Shown here in pieces: positions 1-10,625 of a DNA stretch of 64,000 nucleotides. The stretch covers positions 25,657,869 to 25,721,868 of the forward strand of contig OY755242.1 of NCBI GenBank assembly GCA_963576725.1, read 5' to 3'. A program made the position numbers and the translations under genes. Origin of the DNA: Azorinus chamasolen (lineage: Eukaryota; Mollusca; Bivalvia; Cardiida; Solecurtidae). Below the pieces are notes generated by a model that was not told the origin of the DNA, searched no databases, and saw nothing but the letters and a program-made list of their open reading frames with translations. The stretch's first letter is position 1. Each line of letters begins with the position of its first letter.

Positions 1-20
1 ATTGGCAGCGAAAGGGTTAA
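1..20. mobile_element. Right end of a family D TTAA MITE, cut by the window edge
   Basis: TTGGCAGCGAAAGGGTTAA is identical to the right end of the complete copy at 57079-57277. Confidence 0.6.
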
Positions 21-1413
21 GACCAGTTCTACTATATTTGCAACATGTACATTGATTGTGCACAATGGGATATATCGTAGTATATGTCATTCATAAAATG
101 CAAGCGGCAACTATTCAGAAGAGACTATTTTCATATAAGGGAGCATTAATATATAGTCATTCGACATTCTCAAAAGTAAAATACATCAAATACTAGATTT
201 GTTATTTGTAAAACATCTTAAATTGTCATAAAGGTCGGCAAATTCCTGGCTACAATGAATAAGTAGCTTAACAGTAGACATTGCAAAACAAATTGTCTGG
301 AATTCTATGAAATATGATGAACTGGCTAGAGTTTCCTTGATTGATTAAACTGCTGTACAAATAAGATATTTAATTATATTCTTAGAAACCATATGTTTCT
401 AACTGGTAGACACCCATAAAATACGACCTTCTGACAAATAAGAAACCCTCCATTAGTTCCAGCCACGGTACACGAGACCAAAAGTAAGCCAATGAAGATG
501 CTTAACTACTGATAACCGGTTTGGACATATTTCTGGGTGGTACGAGTACTCATATAATTCTTAAAAGCGCATGATTTTTCGAGCTTTCTCAATTGTTAAG
601 TATCCCTATAACATTAAAATTCATAATGTCTGTCCAAATGCCTACATGCCTACATGCCACATATGGGTATTTGAAACTATTAGGCTCAGTAAAACTCTGT
701 CCGGATTGACATCGCTGATCAATTACAACACTTTTTCACAACCGAGAGTTAGTTATTCTCATATATGTATTAGAAATATTCACATCATGAATACTTATTT
801 CACGAATTTTCATTATGGCTTCTGAACTGATGCATACATATTAATGGCATAAACTATTTGGGCCAGATCTGCATTATTTCAATAGCAAACAAAGCGTACC
901 CATAAAATGACAAAAACGTAAGAATCTTTTCTGATATTCAGTACATTCAAACAGTAACTATTTTTCTGGTGTGAAACAGCATGGCTTTTAATAAAAAAAA
1001 AGACGAGTTACTCTGAGTTTCAACGGGACCAAAACTGTTTACAAATACCAGTCAGCATGAGAAGGTATGAGAAGGGTTAAGATTTTATGTACCGAATTTC
1101 TACATCGTTAGAAAGAGGTATGTAGTCGTTAAAATGCGACAATCATGTCATTTTCACGGCTTACTAGTCAATATGCCGAATTATATGGTTACTGCATATC
1201 GCTACCATGATTTACTAAATCGTAAAAACATCAACATTAGCCCGTCCCGTACCCATACCTTTCACGATCTGGCCAGTATTATCAAACGGCTTAGATCACT
1301 ATCGGGTATATCTACCGGGTGCATTCTTATTTGCCTTGCCTGATTAAAGTCGACTTAAACAACTTATATATAGGTGGGTTATGAAATAATTATATTTATT
1401 TGTCAAAGTATTT
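21..1413. other. No recognised feature
   Basis: AT-rich sequence. AGAAGGGTTAA at 1070-1080 may be the end of a lost TTAA element. No coding frame or RNA gene is recognised. Confidence 0.5.
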
Positions 1414-1590
1414 TAACCCTTTCCCAGATATATATTTATGTAAGAAATAATGTCATCATGAATAGGTTTTAGGATTATTTGATATTGATAGAAACTGTAG
1501 CGTAATATCAATCATACTATCCTAAGCAAACACTGTTGACCCTAATCAGAAGGCTGCTATTGTGTTTGCAAAGGCATGAACAGCGTTAAC
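1414..1590. mobile_element. TTAA MITE family B, old copy
   Basis: TTTTAACCCTTTCCCAG start, with TGTAAGAAATAATGTCATCATGAAT typical of the family in separate blocks. The eroded hairpin AAGCAAACACTGTTGACCCTAATCAGA is off-centre, and the right end is near GCGTTAA. Confidence 0.55.
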
Positions 1591-1842
1591 CATTATCCCT
1601 CTAACCGCGATTTTCTCGTATAACCAAACTACTCAAGACCGACATTGTTTGTCGCTCGCTCAATAGGTTCTCAAGGAAGTTAACCACTGCATCCAAACTT
1701 AAGTAGCCGTTATGTTACCACGGCGAGATAAAAGTTAATACGAGTTTTAAATGAAAAGACACAACCCTTGTTGACTAATGCTGGTGGTTTTAATACTGCG
1801 GTTTTCAATCAAACGAACAAATGTTATGCAACACTTCTGTTA

Positions 1843-2073
1843 TTAACGCTTACACTATCAATGTTGAATCTGTGATTACATATGCAAACGGACTGGATCC
1901 AGATGAGATGCCAGGTTATTCGACGATTCATCAAGATCCAAACTATCTGTTACCGTGCATGTGTTTTGCAATAGACTAATTTTCTGCAAAACCTCAGAAA
2001 GAAATATGATAATTTTGAAAATGTTGCAGACAACAATTGAGTAGACGACACCAGTGGTCTGTGAAAGAGTTAA
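1843..2073. mobile_element. TTAA MITE family D, old copy
   Basis: TTAA borders at 1843 and 2070. It shares AATCTGTGATTACATATG and the GGATCCAGATGAGATG...CATCAAGATCCAAAC hairpin with 57079-57277, and an internal GCAGACAACA segment before the right end AAAGAGTTAA. It is diverged. Confidence 0.55.
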
Positions 2074-2317
2074 ACATAATCATCCAAGATGAAAACAGCA
2101 ATCCTCTAGATAAACACTGCATAGAGTTGATATGGTTTGTGTGGATAAAATACGTTCCTAGTGTCAATAGTGATTTCGATTCTCCATCGAAAAGAGGTCG
2201 GGTTGAGATTTAATCAACCATTACTGTCTCCAGGAACTCGTATTATATTTTAGGAGAAACCACCTTATTGGATTTCAACGTTTCTTGCGAAGCATTATCT
2301 CGCTAACCGCCATCTTA

Positions 2318-2425
2318 GTCGCATTTGCAAACAATTTTGATCCAGATCAGACGCCGTGTAAATCGGACTCCCAGCAGGATCCAGGCTTTTTGACACTTAG
2401 TCAATAGTTTCTTTAACGCTTATGA
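2318..2425. repeat. Family J hairpin fragment, reverse
   Basis: GCATTTGCAAACAATTTTGA, GATCAGACGCCG, CAGCAGGATCCAGGC and TTGACACTTAGTCAATAGTT give the reverse order of family J. Confidence 0.5.
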
Positions 2426-2864
2426 CATGGCATTTTGTCAACCCTTCCTGAATGTCTAGATTAAATGGTACATGGTAAAATTCGCACGAGATCCAAAACC
2501 TTGTTTTCCGCAACATGATAAACGTACTATGCTGCAAGAATGTTCCCACGGTCACCACTACTAACCTTTTACCAATTTCTGTCAGAGCAATGCATGTGTA
2601 AACAAAGTGTGGGCTGTCTGGAGCTAATCAACTAGCCATATGTTTTTACTATACATGTATATATACTACACAGATACTTATTACTATTACTTGGATATCA
2701 TTTTATTGTAATTAACAGTAACGTAGTTCACAAATCGAATACATCTTATTACGAGTATTACACGACAATGTTGTATATTGTTTTTGATGTAATAGCACTG
2801 ACGAGAAATGAGACCCATTGAAACGGCATTTACCCTTTACATGCTGTTCGCGTCTAAACATATA

Positions 2865-2965
2865 TTTGTAAACATATTGGATCCAGATGAGACGTCCAGT
2901 AACCCTTCATCTAAACAGGATCCAAGTTGTTTGACACTTGGCCAGTAACTGTTAAAGGCTTGAAA
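2865..2965. repeat. Family J hairpin fragment, reverse
   Basis: TTGTAAACATATTGGATCCA, GATGAGACGTCC, AACAGGATCCAAGTTG and TTGACACTTGGCCAGTAACT. Confidence 0.5.
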
Positions 2966-3775
2966 TAATCGAAGTCTCAGTAAAACGTTTAACATGTCTC
3001 CAATGGAGAACATTTAGGGGTTTCGGCATGGGATTGGTTAATACGTTGCTCCGTCACGTTGTATTCAGGCTAGTATATTTCGGGGTTCATGGATACAACT
3101 GCAAAATACATTCCAAAAGAAACGACCAATGTATATATTAAACTCTTAAAATGTCTGACGTTTGAATACGTCATGTCGCCATAGTAACATATAATATATA
3201 TCATTCATCACATCCCTGCATTGACACCGTTTATGTATTCAATGTGTTAATATGGAAATTCATTTATAGCTTTAACTCTGTGTGAGAGATTTCTAGTCGG
3301 CCTTGCAAAGTGCAGCTGACAACACTTGTGGAACTTATGCAGAAATCAAGAATTTAAATGTACAAAACTATCAGAACAACAGGCTGTAACATAAATCTAT
3401 TCAAAACCTGAAGGAAACAACATGTGTTTGTCAAACAGTATGCCCCCGACATGACCTTTGACCTTGATATATTATATCAACTTATATATAGTTCATCCTC
3501 TATAAACTACAACTGATTGCAAAATTGCAAACAAATGCCAGCCCGAGGGTAGTACTCTAAGATGGTATACTCTTTAAATCAGAAACGGGATGAGCTTACC
3601 AGACTCGTGTATTACCTTTTACCTGCAGTTGCTCTGACTTCAGCAAATTCACTGAGTACATATTTGACGGATGTATCACAGTTGTTATGTTATGTCATGT
3701 GTTTACCGTCTTCTATGTTATGGGAAAGTCCGGCTGACATACCTTTATTTACACTATTTGTTAAGCCTGGGTGAC
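2966..3775. other. No recognised gene
   Basis: Unique-looking sequence apart from the short repeat fragment at 3445-3475. Frames of 70 and 101 codons near its end overlap the start of the Penelope-like tail and are chance. Confidence 0.45.
3445..3475 (+). repeat. Fragment of the GACCTTTGACCTTGA repeat
   Basis: ATGCCCCCGACATGACCTTTGACCTTG resembles the middle of the repeat at 12367-12716. It is a short remnant. Confidence 0.3.
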
Positions 3776-4216
3776 TTTGACGGTGGATCTCGTTTTTGTC
3801 GTACCCTTTGTTACCGTTCTACAGTTACTCTGTGTGTAGCTCAATCAATGAGTACACTAGCGATAGGTGGATACGGTTTGTTTCACATAAATATGTTTTC
3901 GTTTTACATGCCACTATACCACTGTTGTAGATTAGTCGGAGAGGGGATACGTTTATTGTCACTGTTTGTCTTTTAGGGTGGGGATGGAATAAGTGAGAGG
4001 TTGGGCGCCCTAAACCGGTTTAAACCCTCAGTGACATTTGTCACTGACCGTTCTGAGGCGGTACTTCTATCTTCCCCTATTGTATGCTTGTTATGCCTTT
4101 GTGGGTCTCTTTGTGTCTTTTATATACATGTACATTTACTGTTTGTTGTGGTGGTGCTTTTCGGGCGGGTGTATGTTTTGTATGCGGTGTTTCCTGTATG
4201 ACGCATACATGTACTT
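3776..4216 (+). mobile_element. Truncated 3' tail of the Penelope-like element, copy a
   Basis: This matches, in opposite orientation, the tail at 47214-47665: the TTTTTGTCGTACCCTTT segment, GAGTACACTAGCGATAGGTGG, the AAACCGGTTT palindrome, the CAGTGAC/GTCACTG hairpin and the terminal CATACATGTACTTCT. It starts just inside the 3' arm of the SECIS-like hairpin and has no coding part. It is the first of three tails in tandem, all plus strand, a pattern expected of Penelope-like elements, which often leave truncated head-to-tail copies. Confidence 0.75.
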
Positions 4217-4227
4217 CTGAGATAAAT

Positions 4228-4604
4228 GTGAGGTTAGAACGTCCGTAAACCGCTTTAAACCCCCAGTGGTAATTTTGCTACTGACCGTTTCAAAGGCGGT
4301 ACTCTCTTTGTCAATATTACTTATGTTTGTCTTGTGTCTTTGTACTTGTGCTTTTGTTCATGTTTGTTTCTTGTACTTGTGTGTTTGTTAATGTGTGTGC
4401 CATGTTACCTGTCGATGTTTTGGTGGTGGTTACGTCTTGTATGTGGCTTTCCCAGCGTGACTTTACTATTTCTCCAAATACTGGTTCAAATTTATCATGT
4501 ATAGACTGATAGATGGATTTAGGTTGTTTCATTTAAATATGTGTTTGTATTATATGCATTTTACCACTGTATTTGCAATCGCGGTTGTTGTAGATTACAG
4601 TCGG
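4228..4604 (+). mobile_element. Truncated and diverged 3' tail, copy b
   Basis: This is a second tail with the conserved TAAACCG, hairpin and GGCGGTACT blocks (4245-4305), followed by a diverged pyrimidine/GT-rich part. At 4545-4604 comes another piece of the tail (TTTACCACTGTATTTGCAAT and the GGTTGTTGTAG block). The tail hairpin has changed to CAGTGGTA...GCTACTG, which still pairs over its outer part. The order of blocks suggests two fused fragments. It lies directly between copies a and c. Confidence 0.6.
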
Positions 4605-5126
4605 CAATTACGTTGCCCTCTTTTCATGTACGCCGACAAAAAAGGCTTTAATACCGCTTAAGCCGGTGCTAGGGGGCGTGAGCAGTGTTGCACTTTCAAT
4701 TACTGCTCATGAGTCTGCAATTTTCCCTTTTTGTGTTGCAATTTTTGCTTTCGGGGTATCACCTCCCTTCCGAATTTTAGTGCTCTATGAATACGACATT
4801 TTAAATCTGCAAACGGTTGAGGAAGTCAGATCTTTGTACTATCTCGCTTTTGTCGTGCCCTTTATTACTTTTCTACAGTTACTCTGCAGTTCAATCACTG
4901 AATATACTAGCTTTAGGTGGATCCAGTTCTTTAAACCGGCTTAACCCAACCCCAGTGACATTTGTCACTGACCGTTCAAAGGCGGCACTTCCATCTCCCC
5001 CTAGTGGATGTTTGTTATGTATTTAGGCGTCTCTTTGTGTCTGTTTTATACATGTACATTCACTATATTCATCGTGGTGCTGTTCGGGCGGTTGTATGTT
5101 TTGCGTGTGGTGTTTCCTGCATGACC
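4605..5126 (+). mobile_element. 3' tail copy c, with the RT C-terminus and a degenerate SECIS core
   Basis: It starts with the last codons of the RT (matching 47710-47756 on the other strand), then about 120 bp of an unrelated dispersed repeat (4656-4775), then the tail. The SECIS core bases survive: ATGA 4787-4790, 12 nt, AAA 4803-4805, GAT 4829-4831, with AGT/ACT still able to pair at the base. The helix between has decayed. The CAGTGAC/GTCACTG hairpin (4954-4971) and terminal CATACATGTACTT follow. This independent copy supports functional constraint on the SECIS core. Confidence 0.65.
4656..4775 (+). repeat. Dispersed repeat L (CCGGTGCTAGGG...GGTATCACC)
   Basis: It begins TTAAGCCGGTGCTAGGGGGC and runs through TTACTGCTCATGAG and TTTTTGCTTTCGGGG. 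The same order of blocks occurs at 10408-10553, and its last part at 10210-10275. Here it interrupts the Penelope-like tail between the RT C-terminal codons and the SECIS core, so it inserted into that copy or was picked up by it. I do not recognise the family. Confidence 0.5.
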
Positions 5127-5226
5127 CATACATGTACTTTTGATATATACGCATTGTCTTCAAGTGTGTATAAAACATTGCAATAATACATTTCATAATG
5201 CACTCTTTCTTCTATAAAGTGGCATT

Positions 5227-5440
5227 AGCCTTTAGACTGCTGGGTAAACATTAGCTGGTAAAAATACAATCGACGTCTGTTGTCTCAGCTGATTTATCTT
5301 ATATTTGTTTCAACAGCATGATCAGGGCATCAAACCGTTTGGATCCGGAGCAGACATCGAGTCGATCAGTGTCTCATCTGGATCCAATCTGTTTGCAATA
5401 TGTAATGACCCATTCACCCGCAGCAAGCTAAAGATTAATT
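5227..5440. mobile_element. TTAA MITE family K, eroded
   Basis: TTAGCCTTTAGACTGCTGGG start and GCAGCAAGCTAAAGATTAA end, with hairpin TCAAACCGTTTGGATCCGGA / CATCTGGATCCAATCTGTTT. Confidence 0.65.
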
Positions 5441-5774
5441 TTCTATTAGTTGGAAGTTAAATAGGAACTATATCAATGATCATTACATTACTTCGTGCGT
5501 TGTAAAATGGGCCTCTGAAACAGCCGCAACTTCATCCCATTTCTGCGGTAGGTCTAACATCGATTCCTGCATCGTATCTAACATTTCTAAACTAGTGTCT
5601 GGTATGCAAGGGACTTTGATGGTTAGATGTAATAAATCACAATACAGCTTAAACGTTATGAAATGCCAGGGCTCCTTTAGTATTGAATATGTTTATAAAG
5701 GCATATATCTTCTATAACACAGGAGCCTTCTTGTCTGATTTAGCTTTTCCTGTGCTTAGCCTATTATGGCTGGT

Positions 5775-5885
5775 ATTTGCAAACAACCTCAGTTAAGATG
5801 AGTCGCTGAGTAATTCGGTATTCCACCATGATCCAAGCTGTTTGACACTCGGTCAATAGTTTCTCCAACCATTAAAGAATCAGAA
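5775..5885. repeat. Family J hairpin fragment, reverse
   Basis: TATTTGCAAACAACCTCAGT, CGCTGAGTAATTCGGTA, ATGATCCAAGCTGTTTGACA and GGTCAATAGTTTCTCCAAC. Confidence 0.5.
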
Positions 5886-5983
5886 GTCAGTGAAACTTTC
5901 ACCAAATCAGATATTAGGCTTACATATTATAATTATGTTAAGCATGAAAGAGGGCATAATTACATCATTGTCATGATAACATA

Positions 5984-6162
5984 CTGTAACGTCCCTCTAA
6001 ACCGGACGATCCATTTTATATCAATGTCGGTCTTGGAGACAATTGGCAGCTAATGAGCTTTCTGAATTACGTCTACTCTGTATTAAGCAGTCACCTGCCG
6101 CATAAAAACCTATATTCTTCTCTACTATGATTATTGTTTAGAGGGGATTAACGTAGTTTTGT
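5984..6162. repeat. Degenerate family E copy
   Basis: ACTGTAACGTCCCTCTAAAC, TCTTGGAGACAATTGGCAGC, ATTAAGCAGTCACCTGCCG and GTTTAGAGGGGATTAACG. Confidence 0.5.
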
Positions 6163-6384
6163 CTGTCGCCCACTCAGTCAAACATTACATGCAAGTGGCA
6201 ATGTAATAAATGCTATATTCAAACAAAATAGATAAGATATAATACAATATAATATTGTTGAGGTCATTTATGGAGCAAATTTGCAGACTTTCGATCTCGG
6301 TGGATTTTAAATATTTCTTGTCATACCTTATCATGCTGCAGTGATCAGGGAATGTGTCTTATAATATCTTGTATCGCTGTGCCG

Positions 6385-6633
6385 TTAACCCTTTCCCTGT
6401 TGTATATTCATATAAGAAATAATGACGCCATGAATGTTAAATATATTATTTTTTATAATGACATATGAACACAGGACATTTTGGCGCAGGCAGAAGCTGT
6501 AGAATCAGATCTATATTACACCATAAGCAAACAGAGTAGACACTGATCCGACGGCTCCTATGGGAGTCGTCTGATCTGAGTCTACTCTGTTTGCAGATGC
6601 GTAAAATGCGCTTACATAAAGGAAAGGGATAAA
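6385..6633. mobile_element. TTAA MITE family B
   Basis: TTAACCCTTTCCCTGTTG start and AAAGGAAAGGGATAAA end. The hairpin GCAAACAGAGTAGACACTGA / TCTGAGTCTACTCTGTTTGC, with tip GGCTCCTATGGGAGTC, lies at about 6524-6596. The 65-aa minus frame here is not a gene. Confidence 0.75.
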
Positions 6634-6696
6634 CCCAACTCACTCACTCACTTATAATATCATCCGCTAAGTCTCCAACATATATGCATTTGGTAA

Positions 6697-6952
6697 TTAA
6701 CCCTGTCCCTCATATAAACGTGTTTTCACGCATTTGCAAACTGAGTAGATCCAGATCAGACGGCTCCTAGAGGAGCCGTCTGATCCGGGTCTACTCTGTT
6801 AGCTAATAGAATTTGAAAGATCTGTGTCTTTACTTTCTAAAATGTCTACAATGTTCCACCTTCCAAGTTTCATTATAACTATTTTCTCCATTAATATTCA
6901 GCAGGTATTAAAGTTTGGAATAAACATAGAACAGGGGAAGGGGAAGGGTTAT
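6697..6952. mobile_element. TTAA MITE family B, subtype with hairpin at the left
   Basis: TTAACCCTGTCCCTCATATA start and GGGGAAGGGTTAT end. The hairpin GAGTAGATCCAGATCAGACG / CGTCTGATCCGGGTCTACTC sits near the left end. The same subtype occurs at 40498, 54508 and 63417. Confidence 0.75.
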
Positions 6953-7200
6953 GGCATGAACGGTTCATTATATGCAGTATTGCATAAAACAAAATATATA
7001 AAACACATAAACATTCTAACCAGATGTAGTCGTGCACTGCCATCTGTGCCGGAGTGATCATTGCTGATTGGACTTGCTTAGAAGTTTGTGAGTCACTAGT
7101 CGTTCTTCTAGATAGCATTTTCGTATGGTACGGGAATGCGTATTTATAGGTTATTGGTACACATTGGGTACTAACTGTGAGTCAATGGTCGCGTATTTGT

Positions 7201-7439
7201 TTAACCCTCCTCTTGCTGAATTTTAAAATACAGTTCTCCTTCTTTACCCATGCCATGTTGTATAATTATATATATCTTCACTGTGTACAAGTATTTCACT
7301 ATGCAATCACTGCTGTGGAGTGCACTGGTTGCACAATCAACTTGTAAATAGCGCAGACCCTGATGAGACAGCTCCTACAGGAACTGTCTCATCAAGGTTT
7401 TCACTATTTACTGGTAGGTATATTGACGTGAAGGGTTAA
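7201..7439 (+). mobile_element. TTAA MITE family A
   Basis: TTAACCCTCCTCTTGCTGAA start and AAGGGTTAA end. The internal hairpin GACCCTGATGAGACAGCTCC / GGAACTGTCTCATCAAGG lies near the right side (about 7360-7410). The right end lacks the AATAGCAAGCG segment of other copies. Five other copies occur in this orientation or the reverse, all about 240-250 bp. Confidence 0.75.
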
Positions 7440-7962
7440 TTAATACTGCTATGAGTGAGATTTCGTGCTGAGTCTGAACCCACAGTCTCAAGCTGACCAA
7501 GAGCAAGCTTTGTACCCTTTCACCAAGAAGCATACCACAAACCTTTGAGCAGTTATTGACTTAGTATCAATTATGTTTTAGTTTGAATATACGCGGCATC
7601 TCATCTGGCATTTGTTTGCAAATACGACGCATGTCGTGGACGGCGGGATGAACGCTAACATAACTGCAGAAGCAAATGTACAAACATTTATATCGGTAAA
7701 GAGACACTTCAATTTTGATACAATTGTTTTAATTAGTAGCATGGCTAAGCGATTTTTTAATGTCTTTTACAAACCGATCATAACAGCTAAACAAGTACTA
7801 GCATCGCTAGTACAAATGCACTAAATCTTAACGACCCATCTGCCATGTACGGATCATGCTGTAAAGGTGAGTTGTTAACCGACATACAAAATGGAATAAA
7901 CAGTCCAATATTAAGGCTAAACTTTGCTAGATGATTTTAAATGACCACCGTGCAATCCCTGA

Positions 7963-8212
7963 ATAGCCCTTCTCTTGCTGAATTTTAAAATACATTTCTC
8001 CTTCTTTACCCATGCCCAGTTGTATATTTACATATATATTCACTGTGTACACGTATTTCGCTGTGCTATCACTGATGTGGAGTGCACTGGTTGCACAATC
8101 AAGTTGTAAATAGTGCAGACCCTGATGAGACAGCTCCTGCAGGAGCTGTCTCATCTGGGTCTTCACTATTTACAGGTAGGTATATTGACGTGAATAACAA
8201 GCGAAGGGTTAA
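7963..8212 (+). mobile_element. TTAA MITE family A
   Basis: The left TTAA has mutated (ATAGCCCTTCTCTTGCTG); the right end is AACAAGCGAAGGGTTAA. The hairpin tip GCTCCTGCAGGAGC is at 8133-8146, within TAGTGCAGACCCTGATGAGA / TCTCATCTGGGTCTTCACTA. The 79-aa frame across it is not a gene. Confidence 0.75.
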
Positions 8213-8528
8213 TACATTAAAAAACACAAGTCTAAATATAGCACATAGAGGAAATAAAAAGGCTACTATAGGCATACGATGTCTGCTGGTTACAGATGGT
8301 GTTGTTGATCATTGTTGTCCCTTGACCTTCGTCTGATCTGGGTTTACCTTATTTGAAAAATGTGTGAAAAAAGTTTGTGTGATGTAAATGTTTAATAGGG
8401 GTAGGGACAAATAGTGCAAAGCAGGATAACACGGCTCGTGGAGAAAGCCTCTTATCAGGATTTACACGATACGCTTGAAGTAATACTTTCACAGGTAACA
8501 TCGGCAGAAACAGACATCAAATTGAAAT

Positions 8529-8640
8529 ACAGTAGAGCCTCGCATATCTGAACACTGGAATACGCATCACTGTCCCTCTTTAAAACCGATGGCAGCTTAA
8601 TACAGGATGAAGGCTATACAGAAAGCTCACCTGTTTGGCT
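8529..8640. repeat. Family E fragment, left half
   Basis: ACAGTAGAGCCTCGCATATC, GATGGCAGCTTAATACAGGA and CAGAAAGCTCACCTGTTTGG. Confidence 0.45.
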
Positions 8641-8874
8641 AAAGGGTCAAATTATTATGTAATTGACCAGTCTTACATTGCACCGGTTAATTCCAGTTTA
8701 CAAGTGTATACTAGATCATTAAGAAATACAGAATAAAACAGGTTAACGTTGTCACATAATATTGCAATATATTGTATCTAATTTATCATACAGTGCTGCA
8801 TAATTATGCTGCTGACGACTCACCCTTGTTGAGAATATCCTATGTATAATAGCATTTTCATAAGTACAGTAAAA

Positions 8875-9073
8875 CCTCCCTAAACTGGACGTTGTGATTA
8901 ATAATAAAACTGGCTCCTTAGACAGGTGGCAGCTTAATGCAGGTTGAAAGTCATGAAGAAAGTCCCTAAAGGAGCTTTTATTATTACTTTCACCCTGAAT
9001 TAGGCAGCTACTCGACTTAAAAGCACATACGGTGTTCCTGTATAAAAGTCCGGTTAAGAGGGATTCTACTGTA
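8875..9073. mobile_element. TA-type MITE family E (pogo/Tc1-like)
   Basis: TA-CAGTAAAACCTCCCTAAACT ... TTAAGAGGGATTCTACTG-TA. The interior is a fold-back built on GGTGGCAGCTTAATGCAGGT. TA duplication and CAGT...ACTG ends are typical of pogo/Tc1-mariner relatives. No transposase frame. Confidence 0.7.
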
Positions 9074-9127
9074 CACACGATATTGTTAGAGCCTGATATA
9101 TTTACAGATCATTAACACTGAGTCACA

Positions 9128-9327
9128 ATACGCCTCTAAACCGCATGTTACATGCAACATTAATATCGTTCTTAGAGGCAGGTGGCAGCTTAATGCGGAG
9201 AAAAAGTCATGCAGAAAGCACTCGGGGGAAATTTCTGCATGACTTTCAACCGGCATTAAGCACCCACCTGTCTACATGTATCTAAAATCTTCCTTACTAG
9301 AATTGGGTTTAGACAGGTTTCACTGTA
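9128..9327. mobile_element. TA-type MITE family E
   Basis: CAATACGCCTCTAAACCGCA ... AGACAGGTTTCACTG-TA. The inner fold-back AGGTGGCAGCTTAATGC / GCATTAAGCACCCACCTG is well kept; the left tip is mutated. Confidence 0.65.
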
Positions 9328-10407
9328 TGCGTTTCATAAATTATATCTTAATTAAAACTGTTTTCGATAACTTGTATACGTTTACGTTCATGACCAACAT
9401 TTGTGAATGCAAATTTATTTACCAGTCCCAAACATAGGTAATCAAGATGAATAAACATATGCACGGTACGTATACTGTGAAATGTAAATTATTTCCATAA
9501 ACTATACGTAATGTGCAGAATACTACCCTAGGCTTTTTAACCACATTTACCTTGTATTGCAGTTCTGGTTGTATTAACTACAATAACATTGCTCATTACC
9601 TTGCGGGTTCAATTGCATCTCCACAAAAACTTTTCAAGGCATCGCAAACCGTTTACCAAACTAATATAGCAGTTCAGTGTACAAGCCAATACTGTTTTTG
9701 CCAACGAGATTATCGTGTTATGCAAACTGCTACCATTCAGTGGCTATCAATTACGTTCTCCGTTTGACAGATACATTTTACGTTGATTGACGGCCAAACG
9801 TAAACCTACAAATTACCCTGGTCGTAGTGGAGGTAAAAGGCGTTTGTTGTATGAACACGAATGCGTTCATTTGACAGGCGCTTTTATGTATGCTTCCAAT
9901 TTGTATAGCATAAATTTGAAATGCAATGACTAAACGAGCCAATGTTATTAGACGTACATGAAATATCCTGCGTGATAGAACGGTATATGTGCCTTACTTG
10001 TCACCACCGTTCAAACTTTATTACTTTGCTTGATATCGTAATGTAACGTACAATGTATTTGTACTTAGGAAACTCCAAACGGCGGTAAGCTCATGGTAAG
10101 CTCATAGTATGTTCGAAATCATTTCAACGATTAGAATGACATATTGTTATATTCATAAGTGATTTATGTAACCAGGTAGATATTGTGGTGTAATAAGTTG
10201 ATAGGCTTTACTGTTGGGCTTCTTTTTGCATTTCTACTTTTTGCTTTCGAAGGATCACCCATTTTCAGAATATGTGTACTTCACAAAAGCAGGTATTAAG
10301 TGCTTGTGTGGCGGCCGTAAAAATTCGCCCCGTACTTCATTCTCAGTGCTGTTATATTTTCTGGTCCTTTGGGATCATTAGTTTTGATGTTATTAGTTTT
10401 TAAAATT
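9328..10407. other. No recognised gene
   Basis: An 84-codon frame (9513-9767) has no recognisable domain or splice context. The partial repeat L end at 10210-10275 is the only repeat seen. Confidence 0.45.
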
Positions 10408-10553
10408 GAATACTTTTTAAGCCGGTGCTAGGGAGCGTGAGTAGTTTTGCATATTTAATTACTACTCATGAACAGACTCAATAAAACCGAGTCTGTAATT
10501 TTCTCTTTTTGCATTTCAACTTTTGCTTTCGAAGGATCACCCATTTTCAAAAT
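10408..10553 (+). repeat. Dispersed repeat L, second copy
   Basis: This matches 4656-4775 block by block but also has a perfect 8-bp hairpin, ACAGACTC and GAGTCTGT, around AATAAAACC (10472-10498). Only part of that hairpin survives in the first copy. A partial duplicate of its end lies upstream at 10210-10275 (CTTTCGAAGGATCACCCATT). A tRNA-like sequence follows immediately (10554-10625), so the two may form one composite SINE-type element. Confidence 0.5.
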
Positions 10554-10625
10554 ATTGGTAGCTCAGTCTGTAGAATGTTAGCATGGTAAGCCAGAGGCCC
10601 TGGGTTCGAGTGCCAGTCGAGTCAT
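10554..10625 (+). repeat. tRNA-derived SINE head
   Basis: TGGTAGCTCAGTCTGTAGAA resembles an A box and GGGTTCGAGTGCC a B box, spaced as in a tRNA gene, with an anticodon-loop-like GCATGGTAAGC between. The ends do not pair as an acceptor stem, so it is not a functional tRNA. It is more likely the Pol III promoter head of a SINE or a tRNA pseudogene. Confidence 0.55.

Noticed and set aside
3671..3976. 101-codon frame and its overlapping neighbours (3562-4220)
   Set aside because: They read through the non-coding 3' tail copies of the retroelement.
4317..4532. 71-codon minus frame, Thr/Lys-rich
   Set aside because: It is the antisense of a GT-rich Penelope-like 3' tail.
7927..8166. 79-codon minus frame and near-identical frames at 11056-11259 and 36858-37061
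   Set aside because: The shared peptide arises because all three are copies of family A MITE, which has no coding function.
10554..10625. Possible functional tRNA gene
   Set aside because: Boxes A and B are present, but the ends do not form an acceptor stem and repeat L lies directly upstream, so a SINE head is more likely.
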